Origin: Prosapia bicincta
Lineage: Eukaryota; Arthropoda; Insecta; Hemiptera; Cercopidae
Reading direction: 5' to 3'
Assembly: GCA_036971475.1 (NCBI GenBank)
Contig: JBAIZL010000063.1
Span: forward strand, 2,331,790 to 2,395,789
DNA length: 64,000 nt
Position 1 is the stretch's first letter, and every line of letters begins with the position of its first letter. A program made the position numbers and the translations under genes. The notes under the pieces are model-generated. The model ran no database searches and was not told the DNA's origin. It saw only the letters and a program-made list of their open reading frames with translations. Below, in pieces: positions 15,515-27,276 of this stretch.

Positions 15515-15960
15515 TAAACAAGTAATATAAACAAAACATTTTTATAGTCAATTGTTACTTAGATCAACAAACAAAGTTTTATTTTAGTTACTTTTTATTA
15601 TATAGTTACAATTAATATAATAAACATAGCATATGTGTTAAAACAGCTGTTCCATCACATAACCTTCAACATAAAATCAGCTGTTTCATGAAATCATATG
15701 TTATCACTTATTTTAATCTCAATGGGATTAAATAAGTATATTGCATACCTTGACACTTCTGTAAAAGTTTTCTCCAATATAAAACTAAAATTATTTCATT
15801 AAATTCAATTAATGAATTAATATTTGTAAAAACTCTATTAACATCAAGTGTCATCCACTACAAGTTTAAAAATTTGTATTTGAACTTGAGTGAATAAATA
15901 AAAAGTATTTTATTAACGATTGAAAATTAGTGTGAACTAATCAGAGGAATTGAATAACAA
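15515..15960 (+). repeat. family D copy, near full length
   Basis: Runs from TATAGTCAATTGTTACTTAG through AACATAAAATCAGCTGTTTC and GGGATTAAATAAGTATATTG to GATTGAAAATTAGTGTGAAC. The tail here has no microsatellite and lacks the ATAT spacer. Confidence 0.65.
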
Positions 15961-16019
15961 AATATTAAAAACTGTCAGTTCCGGGTCTATACATCTTGAA
16001 GTTTCTGTAATATTTACAT

Positions 16020-16630
16020 ATTAATTCACTAGGCACAACACTATTTCTCAGTAGATATGTTTCACAGTTGATCAGTTCATTGTTTAATCCTGTAAGTTAT
16101 AGACAAGACTTGCTCAGGTGTGTTATGTTAGTGTGAATTTATGGGGTTTTAGTATTCTGTGATGTATTGTTCATAAAATAGTTGTTAATTATAGTTTTGA
16201 ATATAGTGTTTGATTGTGAGTCCATTTTATTGCTTAGTATGTGTTTTGGTTTTTGTGATATTTGTATATTTTGAAACTTTCTGTTGTATTTAGTTTATTG
16301 CTTTTCTGAATGGAGTAGAGTTTCTAGGTTTGTGTCAACTTCAGTGTATTTATATAGTGTGTATTGTAAGTGCATTGTGAACATAAAAGACATTAAAACG
16401 CACAACCCAAATAAATTTTGCCATACATATACAGAACATCGTATATACGCGTACAAACACCATAATACAAATCTAGAAATCAAAACATTGACCTCACAAA
16501 GAAAAGCAGTAAGCTAACACAACAGAAATTTTCAAAATAAACAAGCACCACAAAAACCTACAACACATAAACAATAACACACTCACAATCAAACACTATA
16601 TTCCAACAAATAACACAGGCCAACAAAAAA
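16020..16630. repeat. foldback-related repeat, second copy
   Basis: GCTCAGGTGTGTTATGTTAG near 16112 and ACACTCACAATCAAACACTA near 16578 match the arms of the foldback at 13055-13430. The centre is different, and the open frames at 16284-16517 and 16295-16483 lie inside it with no recognised domain. Confidence 0.5.
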
Positions 16631-16879
16631 AAATATTTATAAAACTTTTCTTACAAATGTATATGAATCCCATGTATTTTGGGGTGCCAAAACAGAATCT
16701 GATGTCAGATTATATGTATCACCCACAGTTCTTTTACAATCTGACACTGATTATTCTATATTTTAATTAAGAAAAGGGGAAATAGTGAAATGCATAAAAC
16801 TTAAACATTAATAAAATAATATTTTTTATTACATTGATTGCTTATAATAACATATGCAATAATTTTAAGAGTTAATGTT

Positions 16880-17775
16880 ATTTCTTTCTCTTTTCTCTGC
16901 AAAACTTTTTATGTAGTTTTTTCTCCAATACAAACCATTTTGTTTTTCTTCATGAAGTGACCAACCGTAATCACCCATTATTTTAGTGATTCAACGTCCC
17001 TGGTATTGTTTCTCCATCACCTTGATGTCCTGATCAAGTTGTTTATCTTGTTCTTCACTGAGATCACCCAGATTTTAAGGAAAAAGTCAAGATGTTTGTG
17101 CAAAAAGTAGACTTTAAGGCTCATTGGAAATCCCACATCTAGCAAATAAGCTACTATAAGCTCATTGTTAAGGTATTTTATAATACCTTAAAACTTGGTT
17201 ACAGTTGGTTTAAATGCAATCCAAGCCTCTTTTTCCATCTTAGACATATTTGTTTTGAAGCTGGAATTGAACATCATTACACGAATATCTGGTCCGACAA
17301 AAACACCTTCTTTTAATTTGGCTTCTGATAGTTGGAGGCATTCACTCAAATACTTTAATCATTCTTTATCTTAAGTCAGGGCTTTCACAAACTGTTTCAT
17401 TACGCCTAACTTGTTATGTAAAGGTGGACGCAGGACCTTTTTTTGAATCTACCAAGGTTTTCTACAAAACGCTCTTCTTGCTAGGTGTTAAAACCCTTCT
17501 TATAGGCCATGGTTTTGTGGACCAATGTTTATTTACTGCTCTACTGAACCATTCACAAATAAAACATGGACACTTTGTACATCCTTTTATTGACCAAGAA
17601 GCATGCAAACAACTTTTAAATCTCCACAGAGCATCCAATTGTGAGCTGAATAGATGATTTTCTATACCCAGAATCAACGATAGTACAAATATAACAATCA
17701 TTTGAATGATTTGTTTGCTCTCTCCATACCATAGGCACAGCGAATCTAAAAGCTTTCTTTTCATATTGAGACCAC
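16880..17775 (-). pseudogene. broken copy of unnamed multicopy gene family
   Basis: Minus-strand conceptual translation, with many stops and shifts, gives in order: KAFRFAVPMVWRE and DCYIC (near 17750-17690), TKCPCFICEWFSRA with KHW.TKPWP (near 17590-17500), EKEAWIAFKPTVTKF, PMSLKVYFLHKHLDFF (near 17130-17060), and QDIKVMEKQYQGR with MGDYGW (near 17040-16960). This order matches a family of unnamed proteins repeated many times in arthropod and mollusc genomes (CCFLCEWDSRA..H...WP; MSLKIHFLDSHLDFFPENLG; FHQDI..ME.RYQG). The C-x2-C of CFIC and the His residues suggest metal binding. Function is unknown to me. The copy looks dead. Confidence 0.7.
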
Positions 17776-19843
17776 TTCCTTAAATTCTCAACATAAACAT
17801 AACCAACCTTTTAAAGGAACCGAACTCGTCTTGATCACGGATTTCAAAACCAAAATATACAAACTACACTTTATTTACGAAGTCAGTTATGTTTCTTTTA
17901 TTTTTTTTAATAACAAAATACCCACAGATGAGCAAAATGTACTAGGATAGCTCTTACAACCATGACTAAACATAAAGACTTTTACCGAAACCCCGGTCTA
18001 TCAGGCCCACGGGGAATTTTACCGTGTTTATATTGGCTGAACTGGTGAATTCAGGAATTTCACCTCCCTAGTACCTTCCTCCCTTCTCTAGCCAAATTGT
18101 TTGTTCAGTTTGAATGAAGTGTGTGACCTTGACAGCCCCTTTGTCAAACACGAACCTGTCTCAGAGGCCCAGGGTTTTGCGTAGTCTCTCAGGCCCACGG
18201 TTTCGGATAGTGTCGAAGACAGTTTTCAGTGAGCTTTTATTATTTATTATTTGTATATATATTGAACTATTTTTGTATTTTTGTGTCTTTGTACGTGGAA
18301 ATAGTATGGAGGACTCCAGTGTTCAATGTGGACCATCAGGTGAATCAGGAAGAACACTACGAGAGTAGATATCTCTGATCCTGACTTTAGTGACACTATA
18401 CGTGATCTCCTTCAAGAAGAGGATGATTTTAGTGAAGGCAGTGAAGTTGATGACTCGAATGCTGACCCCGATTTTATTATAGCAGTTGACGAACATTGTG
18501 GAGGAGATAGTGGAGACGAAAATCGTCCCTCTATATCTGAGGATGAACACAATGAATCACATTTGTTTGAAATTGAAAATCGTGGTCAAACTTTACCACA
18601 TAATATACCTCAAGAATACCTATCGAATATGTAATTTTAGAAAAAACGAAAAACTGAGGCCAGAGAGCCAAATGCTTGGTGCAGTCGTCCACCGCCTAAA
18701 AATGTAAGAGTGCCAGACAGAAATATTATTCGTACATTACCTGGAATTCAAGGAAGAGCTAGGACTTTGGGAAGCAAACCAACAAAAAGAGAGATTTGGG
18801 AACTACTATGTGACAACAATATTATTAATCAAATAGTGACGAATACAAATAAAAAGCTACAATCTGTTAGATTGACCTTAGCAGACAATACAAAGAAAAG
18901 TAATTATAGAGACACCGACAAAAAGGAAATCAATGCCCTGATTGGCTTACTTATTGTGTCTTCTGTTCTAAGTTCAAATGATGAAAAAATAAACTCGTTC
19001 AGGAAAGATTGCTTTAGTAGACCAATATACTCTTCAGCAATGTCCGACAAAAGATTTGAAATATTACTAATGTGCTTGAGGTTTGATGATGCAGCGACCC
19101 GGATTGAAAGACGAAATCAAGATGTCCCACCCCTATTAGTGAGATTTTCCAACAGTTTATTTCTAACTGTAAATGTGTCTACTCAGTTTCATCTGACGTT
19201 ACAATCAGATGTTAGTTCCATTCAGAGGAAGGTGCAGCTTCACAAAGTTTTTATGCCAAACCAAAGTATGGTATAAAAATAATGTGTTTGTGTGACGCCA
19301 AGACCTCGTACCTCTTGAGCGCTTATATTTATACTGGAAAAGAAAGTGATTCCATAACCCTCAGTGAAGTAGAAAAAAAACTGAGCATACCAACTCAGGC
19401 TGTTGTGAGGCTTTGTAAGCCAATTCAGTCATCTAACAGAAACGTGACAGCTGATAATTGGTTTGGCTCGATAGAGGTAGTTGATGAGCTTCAAAAAAGG
19501 AAGCTTACTTACGTAGGTACATTGAGGAAGGACAAAAGGTTGATTCCCAAAGAGTTTGGCCCAAATCCAAACCGACCTGTGATGTCTTCTGTCTATGGAT
19601 TTAGAGACCAAGCAACTCTGATCAGTTTTGTTCCAAAGAAAAATCGGGCAGTAGTGCTCATTTCAACAATGCACCATACTGTGGAACAAAATACTGAGAG
19701 AAAAAACCAGAAATCATATGTCACTATAATAAAACTAAGTGTGGCGTTGATTTAATTGATATGAAGTGCGCAATTTATACGTCAAGTCGAAGAACAAGGC
19801 GTTAGCCTCTTGCCATATTTTATCGATTGTTGAATATTGGTAC

Positions 19844-22679
19844 CAGGGGCGGCTCGTCCATAGGTTCACTGGTTCAGTGCAAAGTATAATATTAAATTCC
19901 GCGAAAATAATAAACTTTGACAAAAAACTAAACTAGTATACAATAGAAATAGTGTATTTCTGCGCTAATTTAGATCGAAGCGGCCTGAACAACTTGGCTG
20001 GTTCACTTCTCGATGTGAACCCCTTTCTGTTGGCGTGCGAGTAGGGTTATATGGTGGGGGGCCTGTTAATTTAAATGAGAAAGGAGCTAACAACTAGAGC
20101 TAGCGCGTAGCCGAGCTCTGGCGAAGTTACCCGATGGAAGCCGAAAGCGGCAGCTGAAGCAACTCCCACTTCCCTTAGCGTTGGCATGCCGTACACACGT
20201 TGGCGGTTGGTCAAGCATTGTGCTATCTGGTCCTTGAGTGTCAAGTTAGGTTGTTGTGAATTGTGGTGCAATGATGATAAATATTTAAGATAAAATGAAT
20301 AAAGTTCAGTACTTATTATTTAACAACTTTTCATCGTTGACAATAGAAGAAAAATGCTCAATAAAAGAGCTTGGAAGACCAAAGCCAGTACTAAATTTAT
20401 CACAAAAACAAAAAGTCAAAGGACGTGAGTATTGCCAGTCATTTAACGATAAGTTGTACGAAAGGAATTCTTGGATTTGTGGTTGTGATAGTTTGAACAA
20501 GTTTTTTTGTTTTCCTTGTCTTTTGTTTGCGAAAGGTAAAGGACAATAGCTGGACAAAAACTGGAGTTGCTGATTTGGGACATTTGTCTCAAAAAATTAA
20601 AAAAACACGAACAATCTATTTCTCACGGTAATGCATGTCTTGATCTTTCCATATTAGGACGAACAGAAATCAGGCAACAACTAAGAGAAAACATTGAAAA
20701 GCAAAATGGTCAAGTTAGAAAAAATAGGTATGTCTTGTCAAAAGTAATCGATTGTATTAGATTTTGTGGTGAATTTGAACTAGCACTGCGTGGTCATGAT
20801 GAGAAGTTAGACTCTGAAAACCCTGGAATTTTCAAGAGTTTAGTAAATTTTTCTACTAGCCTTGAAGGAACACCTTCAAACTGCTACTGTATTTAAAGGG
20901 ACCTCTAAAGAAATACAAAATGATCTTTTAGAGTGTATGTTTTATGTTTGTCAACAAAACATACTACAGGAGATTCGTAGTGCAGACTATGTATCCATAA
21001 TTGCAGACGAGACTACTGATGTTTCAACAAAAGCCCAAATGGTTGTAGTTTTCCGTTATGCTCTTAAGAACGGGCTTCCAGTGGAACGCTTTTGGACATT
21101 TCTCAATCCTTCTAACACAAATGCAGAAACTCTGATGCTTGTATTAAAACTGTTCTAATTGATGTGATTGGTGAAAATAAGAAAAAGTTAATTTCCCAGA
21201 GTTATGATGGTGCTAATACCATGAGCGGTCAATACTTAGGTGTTCAAGCACGAGTGAAAACAGAGTACACAAATGCACATTTTGTGCACTGTTATGCGCA
21301 TCAACTTAACTTAATTATGTCGAGAGCTGCTAAACAAAACAGAGAAGTAAGAATTTTGTTTGCCAACCTACAAGAGATAAACAATTTGTTCTGTCATTCC
21401 TCTCAAAGGACTGGTATTTTAGAGGAAATTGTGAAGAACAGGCTTATTTCGGGTTCATCTACTAGATGGAATTATAATTCCAGATTAGTTCTTACTGTTC
21501 TTAAAAATTTGGAAAGCTTAATTTTGTGCTTTGAAATAATTGAAGAAACCCGTGTTCAAGTTGCCACAATTAATCAGGCACAAGGTTTGAGGTTAAAGCT
21601 GTTGCAACCACAGTTTGTGTTTTGGCTCAATTTTTTCGCTAAAGTTATGCCTCACGTCTAGGTTTTGTATGATTCATTTCAAAAAAGAGGTATAGATCCC
21701 GTTTGGGCAAAAGAAGCCATATCTTTGTTTAAAGGAGAAATAGAAAAATTAAGAAATAGTATAGATGAAATCCAAGTAGAACAAGCAGCAGAAACCACAC
21801 CTAAAAGAGCTTGTTTAAATGAAAATCCATGTATGACAAGAAATATAGCAGCTAAAGAAGTATGTGACGCCATCGTCATACAAACAAAAGAGAGGTTTGA
21901 ATTTACAGGACACCTTGTAGCAGCAAACCTGTTTGACAATGCAAATATCGCCACATTTAAAAATAAGTTTCTAGAAAAACTATTAGAAACTGCCATAGAG
22001 TCATTTCCGTTTATTGAGAAGGACAAATTAAAAACAGAACCTCAAATTATCTACGGAAGGGAAGATTTTAAAAGTGTAAAGAAAGTTACTCACTTACTTG
22101 GATTTCTCCTTGAAAACAACTTAGCTGAGTGTTTTGGTGAAACTGTAAAATTATTAAAAGTTTTAATTACAATTCCAATGACTACAGCAGAAGCCGAACG
22201 CTGCTTTTCCTGCCTATAAAGGGTAAAAACCTTTTTAAGAAGTACTATGGACGGAGATCGGCTATCAGCATTGGCAATGCTGACATTACAAAAAGAAATG
22301 ACAAGAAGAATAGCAGACTTCAATGAACGAGTAATTGAAAGATTTGCAACAAAGAAGGAAAGAAGAATGGACTTTTGTACAAAAATGTGACAACTGCAGG
22401 AGTGGGCGATTTGGGAGTATAAATTATATTTGGCTCACCTACTTGTCTGAATTGTAACTAATGTTTAACTTAAGTTGAATTAAACTGTTGTGCCTAAAAC
22501 ATGTGTCTGGGTTTTATTAATTTGTAGTACCAAAATAGCTTAAAAACATTAAATTAATGTTAAATATTTTAATTTTCTCCGGGGAGGTCCGAGGGCCCCC
22601 GTTTTGTTTGAAACATGGAATATTCCCAAACCCCCGGTAATTGTGAACCCCCAGAACTTTTACTAACGAGCCGCCACTG
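19844..22679 (+). mobile_element. hAT transposon nested in piggyBac
   Basis: The 2836-bp element has terminal inverted repeats CAGGGGCGGCTCGT and, reverse-complemented, CAGTGGCGGCTCGT. It is flanked by identical 8-bp target duplications ATTGGTAC at 19836-19843 and 22680-22687. This is a textbook hAT insertion and is younger than the piggyBac it interrupts. Confidence 0.95.
20295..22390 (+). pseudogene. hAT transposase, ZMYM/TTF-type, frameshifted
   Basis: Starts at ATG 20295. A TTF-type zinc-finger region follows (REYCQSFNDKLYERNSWICG then FFCFPCLLFAKG), then KKHEQSISHGNACLDL. The DUF4371-type region carries SIIADETTDVSTKAQMVVVF near 20995-21050, with the catalytic-type Asp in ADET. SQSYDGANTMSGQ then VHCYAHQLNLIMS near 21190-21320 is the second acidic and histidine block. 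The hAT dimerisation motif TTAEAERCFSCLKRVKTFLR lies near 22183-22240, ending at TGA 22388-22390. Shifts or stops near 20548, 20895, 21158, 21660 and 22217 break the frame into five or six pieces. Length, if repaired, is about 690 residues, normal for the family. Confidence 0.9.
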
Positions 22680-23939
22680 ATTGGTACAGTAAATGCCTTT
22701 ATTTTGTTTATGGGGTTTCGGCAATCACCTTTGATGACACGTTTTGATTTCATAAAATCTTTGGGATATGAACTAATGGTTCCCCATCTACAAAAGAGAC
22801 TTTCAATGCCAAGCCTTCACAGAAAGTTAAGACAGAACCTCAAGAAAACTTTTGGTGAAAACCTGTCACTAGGCCAGATTCAACCACACGGACAAGGCGG
22901 TGAAGATGCAGCTCCCAGTGATAGATTGGAAATAAGGAAAACCTGTGCCACTTGCCCTTCAGGGAAGCGAAGGAAGACAGCGTACAATGTATTGTGTGCA
23001 AGAAACCTATCTGTTTATGAGTGCAGCAGGAAGGTGTGTGTCCACTGTGCTAAGGACTGTATGAACTAAGATCACAATTGGAATCATGGTAAGAACCACA
23101 CATGATTTCCTAGAATTTCTACGTTTAATTGTATTACTTTATATGATATTTGTATACCAAATTATTTTTTCGTTTGCTATTCAGTCATACTTTGATAAAA
23201 ATACTATATTTTTAAAATAAAATTTTTGTGTTCCTTGAAAAGGCAAATTTTTAATTTTTGCAATAGTTAGCAATAGTAGTAATTTGAGACTTGTAAATAA
23301 ACAGTTTAAAGTAAGTTAAATGTAAATATAAACCAGTAAATTTTGCTTGCTTGTGTGCATTTTACGATTGTATCTAATTTTGTCTTACAGTATTGCTTAA
23401 AAATTGTGTCCTTTTGTAGTTAAGTTCTACTAAATCCATAAAAATGTAAACTATTTAAAAGTAAATAAATTTTTTAAAGAGTATTGGAGTTATTTATTTA
23501 TTAACTAACCCCTAATATTAGGTTTAAAAAATCACTATAGGAAAAATTAGGGTACTAATACCAAATGGGTCTCTCAGGTCCAGGGTTTCGCTTCGTGTTA
23601 TGAAAATAGGGTTTCGTTAAGAGTGTTAAAGCACATGGGTCAAACAATGTAAAGTATGTTTATTGGGATAAAACCACTATACAGCTATTATTAAAAAAAG
23701 AACAACAGAGACAGAGAAAAGAGTGTTGCATATTCCAGTGCTACCAAACTAGTAGTATTTGATTTCTCTGCTGGTTTAATTATAATAAAAGAAAATATAG
23801 AACTAACAAAAATGAAATTTATTTCATTTTAAATATTAAATTGTGAAAAACAGATGGGTGATACAGCATTTATGAGTTTTATGATTTTTGGACTCATTAT
23901 ACCAAAATACATACAAGAGGTGATTTCATCAGAAAAGTT

Positions 23940-24130
23940 TTTTCATTGTTGGCCTGTGTAATTTACAACCACTATATGAACAACAAACACATCATAGAAT
24001 ACCAAACCCCACAGATTCACAATAACATAACACCGAAGCAACCGTCTTGTTTGTAACTCACAGTACTGTACAATGTATTGACAAGTCCAAAACACATCTC
24101 TTGAGATACATCAGTAAATAGGTATTTTTC
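23940..24130. repeat. fragment of the 13-kb foldback family
   Basis: Contains CACATCATAGAATACCAAAC, ACAGATTCACAATAACATAA and TCTTGAGATACATCAGTAAA, diverged matches to one arm of 13055-13430. Confidence 0.45.
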
Positions 24131-24740
24131 CAAGTGCATTAATAAAAATATTTAGTTTACTAAAATGAAACAAATAATGCTTTGTAATATATGTAAAAAT
24201 CAAACAAAAAATTTAATTATATGAATTGCCTCTAAATTACCCAATTATTATTAGCCTTTACTTATAAAATAAACTCAACACAAACTGAATCCATAGTAAA
24301 AAAAACTAACACATAAAATATACACTTTTTTACTTCGTACACAAATGAAAATTAATCGTTTAAAAATATAAAATATCCACTAAAAATGAGATTGGATTTT
24401 CATTGTCAAATATATCTCCACATTATTAAAACTATTTTATTGTACAAGAAACTAGCCAATTAGTGAGATTATCTATATACTTTATAGAATCAAGCCTAAT
24501 TAGATAACTGTTTGGTTTTAATCACTCAAAATACTTAAAGGATGATACAGCAGAGAATTATCAGCAATGACAAAAGTTGGTCAAGGACATATATAAGGGG
24601 GGGCTGAGTTACACATTAAAAAAAATTTTATAATAATTTATTTCCTCAGGAAAACAATAGTATGCAGAATTGTTATTTCTTACTCTATAAATAATCAAGG
24701 GCAGCTCCAGGGGAGGAGCTATTGCCCTTCCCCCGAGAAT
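24130..24740. other. no gene recognised; possible transposon end
   Basis: AT-rich. The block near 24695-24745 (GGGCAGCTCCAGGGGAGGAG) is GC-richer and resembles the end of a DNA transposon or SINE, with no partner end found. Confidence 0.35.
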
Positions 24741-25264
24741 TTTGGTAAGGTAACGGTGGGTAAGAGTACGCGGGCGGTTAAGAGTACGCAGGTAAATTTC
24801 ATGGTGTTGGCAACACTGCACGGAATGTCTGTTGTGACGTTTTAGTAAGCCTACAGCAGCAGTAGAAGAAGCGGTATTGTCATTTATCAGCTCCTCTTTG
24901 TTGGCAAAATACAAGGTAAAATACAGTTTTCTTACTTTTTTATCTAATTTTTAGGATGTAAAACTTTAAGTTTTTTTAGTACATAAAGTACATAAATATT
25001 GTTTAAACCTATATTAAATGAAAGTGCATTTCATTGGCAATAACATCCAGCCATTAGTAATTCTTTGTTTGTAACCTGCTGGCATCTAGTGACAAGTCTG
25101 AGAAATACTACTAGGGAGGCCAAAAGTACGCAACAACTTTTAACTGCGTACTCTTGGCCTCCTTCTCTTGCTTTTTTAATACCAAGAAAAACCTAATGAA
25201 TGTAGAATTCTATTTACATTTTCAAATGCATATTATTTTTTTCTCAGTAACCTTTTTCGGCACA

Positions 25265-25417
25265 ATGACGCCTTATAAACGGAAATCAGAGAGAGCTCTT
25301 ATTTCTAATGAAACAATTGAAGAGGCTAAACGGAAATTAGAAGCAGGGAAGAGTAAAAGAGAAGTGGCCAGAGAACTGGGGATTAACGAGTGTACCTTGA
25401 GGAAAAGGTTGAAAGCG
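25265..25417 (+). CDS. pogo-type transposase, exon 1
   Basis: ATG at 25265 opens MTPYKRKSERALISNETIEE, then AKRKLEAGKSKREVARELGI and NECTLRKRLKA, a Pipsqueak-type helix-turn-helix (KREVARELGINECTLRKRL) for DNA binding. It ends in phase 0 at the consensus donor GTAAGT (25418). The frame upstream also reads open to 25154 but has no support as coding. Confidence 0.8.
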
Positions 25418-25681
25418 GTAAGTTGGTATTTAAGAGTTCACATTTCTGTCTTGTCAAGTCACCCATATTTATCTCAAATCATGTAGGTCCAATTATGATG
25501 AAATCTCTTCTCTTTGCATTTCCTCCCATAAATTACGAGTTTTGCAGGCTGCTGAATCTCTGAGCAATGAACAATAATGTATAAAGAAATTCAGCCTATA
25601 TTTTTTAGAAATCATTTTGTTGTAATTTTTATTTTACTAATAATAGTCCTACATACACGTTTTTTTTGTTATTTTTTGCAG

Positions 25682-27070
25682 GGTACCATCCCAGTATCGC
25701 TAGGACGTTTCAAACGAGCTTTGACGGATGAAATGGAACGAGAGCTGGCTCAGCATTGCAGAGACTTTGATTCTAGGTTTTATGGGTTAACAAGAAAACA
25801 TTTGATGAAACTTGCATTTGACTACGCTGAAATGAATGGAGTATCTAACAGATTTAACAAAGAGAAGAAAATGGCCGGTAAAGATTGGTTGAAGGGTTTC
25901 TGTAAAAGGAATAAGTTATCTGTTAGGTCCCCAGAGCAGTGTAGTATGGCTAGAGCAATTGGTTTCAATAAGGCCCAAGTTACAAGGTTTTATAATAATT
26001 TAAAAGAGTGTTGTCTTGATAAAAAATTTTCTACTCATAGGAAATTTAATATGGATGAGACAGGCTTGTCGACTGTTCCAAAAAGAACTCCGAAGGTACT
26101 GACTCCCACTGGTAAAAAAACTGTTTGTAAAATTTCTAGTGCAGAAAGAGGGGATACCATCACTGCAGTTTGCTGCATGAGCGCAACAGGAATTTTTGTA
26201 CCACCAGCATTGATTTTTCCTAGAAAAAGAATGAATCACCTATTGTTCAAAAATGCTCCTTCGGGAACTTTGGGTCTAGTAACTGAGACAGGTTATATGA
26301 ACTCCGACTTATTTCTCGATTGGTTAAAACATTTTGTTCACCACGTAAAGCCATCTGCCGAAGATCCTATTTTGCTGATAGCAGATAATCATTCTACGCA
26401 TTGTTCACTTCCTGCTATTTTATTCTGCCGAGAGAATAATATCACATTTTTAACTCTTCCACCTCACGCGAGCCATGTCATCCAGCCTTTAGATAAAGGA
26501 TTCTTTGCACCTCTGAAAGCAGCTTATGCAGCTGAAGCTGAGAAATTTCTTGTGCAAAATCCAGGAGAGGTAATAAGGCTTACCGACGTAGCAGGAATTT
26601 TCAAAGAAGCCTACATCGCTACAGCAAGAGTCAAGCTTGCCGAAAAATCTTTCAAATTAACAGGAATCGAACCATTTAATCCGGATGTAATAGATGAGGA
26701 ACTATTTGCCCCGTCATTAGTGACCGATAAACCACCTAAAGGAGTAAACGAAGGAACAGACAGCTCTTTACCAAATCAGTCTAATAACTCCCCTGCAAAA
26801 ACTTCAAACAATATAATGGTGAATGTTCAATCTATTCTACCACTTCCAAAAATTAAAGCAAAAGAAACTGAAAATAAAAAAAAGAAGAGGTCATCACAAA
26901 AGTCAGAAATACTAACGTCATCGCCTTTTAAAAGACTTTTGGAAGAGAAAGAAAGAGAAAAAAAGGAATTAGAGAAGGTAAAAGCAGAAAGAACTCTTAA
27001 AAAGACAGAGAGAGAAAGCGAGAAAGATATTAGAAATACAAAAAAAAAACCAATGCACATAAAAAACTAA
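25682..27070 (+). CDS. pogo/Tigger-type transposase, exon 2
   Basis: Follows acceptor TTTTTTGCAG (ending 25681) and joins exon 1 in phase 0, for about 513 aa in all. After the HTH comes a CENP-B-type region (RKHLMKLAFDYAEMNGVSNR, then KMAGKDWLKGFCKRNKLSVR). The DDE_1 catalytic core follows: FNMDETGLSTVP (first Asp, near 26055), ILLIADNHSTHCSLP (second Asp, near 26384) and PPHASHVIQPLDKGFFAPLK (third Asp, near 26493). The C-terminal third is Lys/Glu-rich and probably coiled coil (LLEEKEREKKELEKVKAERT). No stop interrupts the catalytic domain, so this is the best-preserved transposase in the window. The frame ends at 27070 just after a run of ten A. Confidence 0.85.
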   Translation, partial: GTIPVSLGRFKRALTDEMERELAQHCRDFDSRFYGLTRKHLMKLAFDYAEMNGVSNRFNKEKKMAGKDWLKGFCKRNKLSVRSPEQCSMARAIGFNKAQVTRFYNNLKECCLDKKFSTHRKFNMDETGLSTVPKRTPKVLTPTGKKTVCKISSAERGDTITAVCCMSATGIFVPPALIFPRKRMNHLLFKNAPSGTLGLVTETGYMNSDLFLDWLKHFVHHVKPSAEDPILLIADNHSTHCSLPAILFCRENNITFLTLPPHASHVIQPLDKGFFAPLKAAYAAEAEKFLVQNPGEVIRLTDVAGIFKEAYIATARVKLAEKSFKLTGIEPFNPDVIDEELFAPSLVTDKPPKGVNEGTDSSLPNQSNNSPAKTSNNIMVNVQSILPLPKIKAKETENKKKKRSSQKSEILTSSPFKRLLEEKEREKKELEKVKAERTLKKTERESEKDIRNTKKKPMHIKN

Positions 27071-27276
27071 ACTTCGGGAATAAATACACAAGCCCATCTA
27101 CAAGTTCAGGACAAGCAAACCTACCCGAAGAAGACGATGTTGACCCAACAATTTGCCCAGGATGTGGAAATTCGTATTCTGAGAACTGGGTACAATGTGG
27201 TATCTGCAAGGAATGGTGGCACGAAGATTGCTCGTCTTATGAAGGTAGTGGGCCATTTGTTTGTGATCACTGTTAG
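27050..27276 (+). CDS. PHD-finger tail of the transposase, other frame
   Basis: Immediately after the A10 run (27040-27049), a different frame reads AHKKLNFGNKYTSPSTSSGQ, a DPTICPGCGNSYSENWVQCG segment, then ICKEWWHEDCSSY and FVCDHC before TAG at 27274. Cys-x2-Cys, Cys-x2-Cys, His-x2-Cys and Cys-x2-Cys spacing matches a PHD finger, a chromatin-reading zinc module also found at the C-terminus of some Tigger-type transposases. One A more in the run would fuse it to the transposase. Either this copy lost a base or slippage on the run is used. Confidence 0.75.

Larger units (their letters stand above)
18305..23069 (+). pseudogene. piggyBac transposase, broken
   Basis: In order: an acidic N-terminus (MEDSSVQCGPSGESG, then DPDFSDTIRDLLQEED); the domain start NIIRTLPGIQGRARTLGSKP near 18720; the DDE_Tnp_1_7 block EIWELLCDNNIINQIV, RDTDKKEINALIGLLI, DKRFEILLMCLRFDDAATR; a frameshifted stretch where the first catalytic Asp should be (19190-19270); then MCLCDAKTSYLLSAYIYTGK, the TADNWFGS motif with catalytic Asp near 19453, and KRKLTYVGTLRKDKRLIP. 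The hAT splits it after LLNIGT at 19843. The remainder at 22688-23069 carries FDFIKSLGYELM and the Cys-rich tail (CATCPSGKRRKTAYN, then CSRKVCVHCAKDC). At least three shifts or stops rule out activity. Confidence 0.85.
17985..23616 (+). mobile_element. piggyBac-like transposon interrupted by hAT
   Basis: The right end is CGAAACCC (reverse-complemented) against a TTAA at 23617-23620. The left end is CCGAAACCCCGG next to TTTA, a decayed TTAA. Subterminal GTCTCTCAGG(C/T)CCA(C/G)GG motifs occur near 17995-18010, 18155-18215 and 23570-23590. Without the nested hAT the element is about 2.8 kb, a normal piggyBac size. The coding region is broken (see pseudogene entry). Confidence 0.8.

Noticed and set aside
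25154..25264. Upstream extension of the pogo transposase frame
   Set aside because: Open by chance; the helix-turn-helix starts at the ATG at 25265 and the extension is Phe-rich with no similarity.
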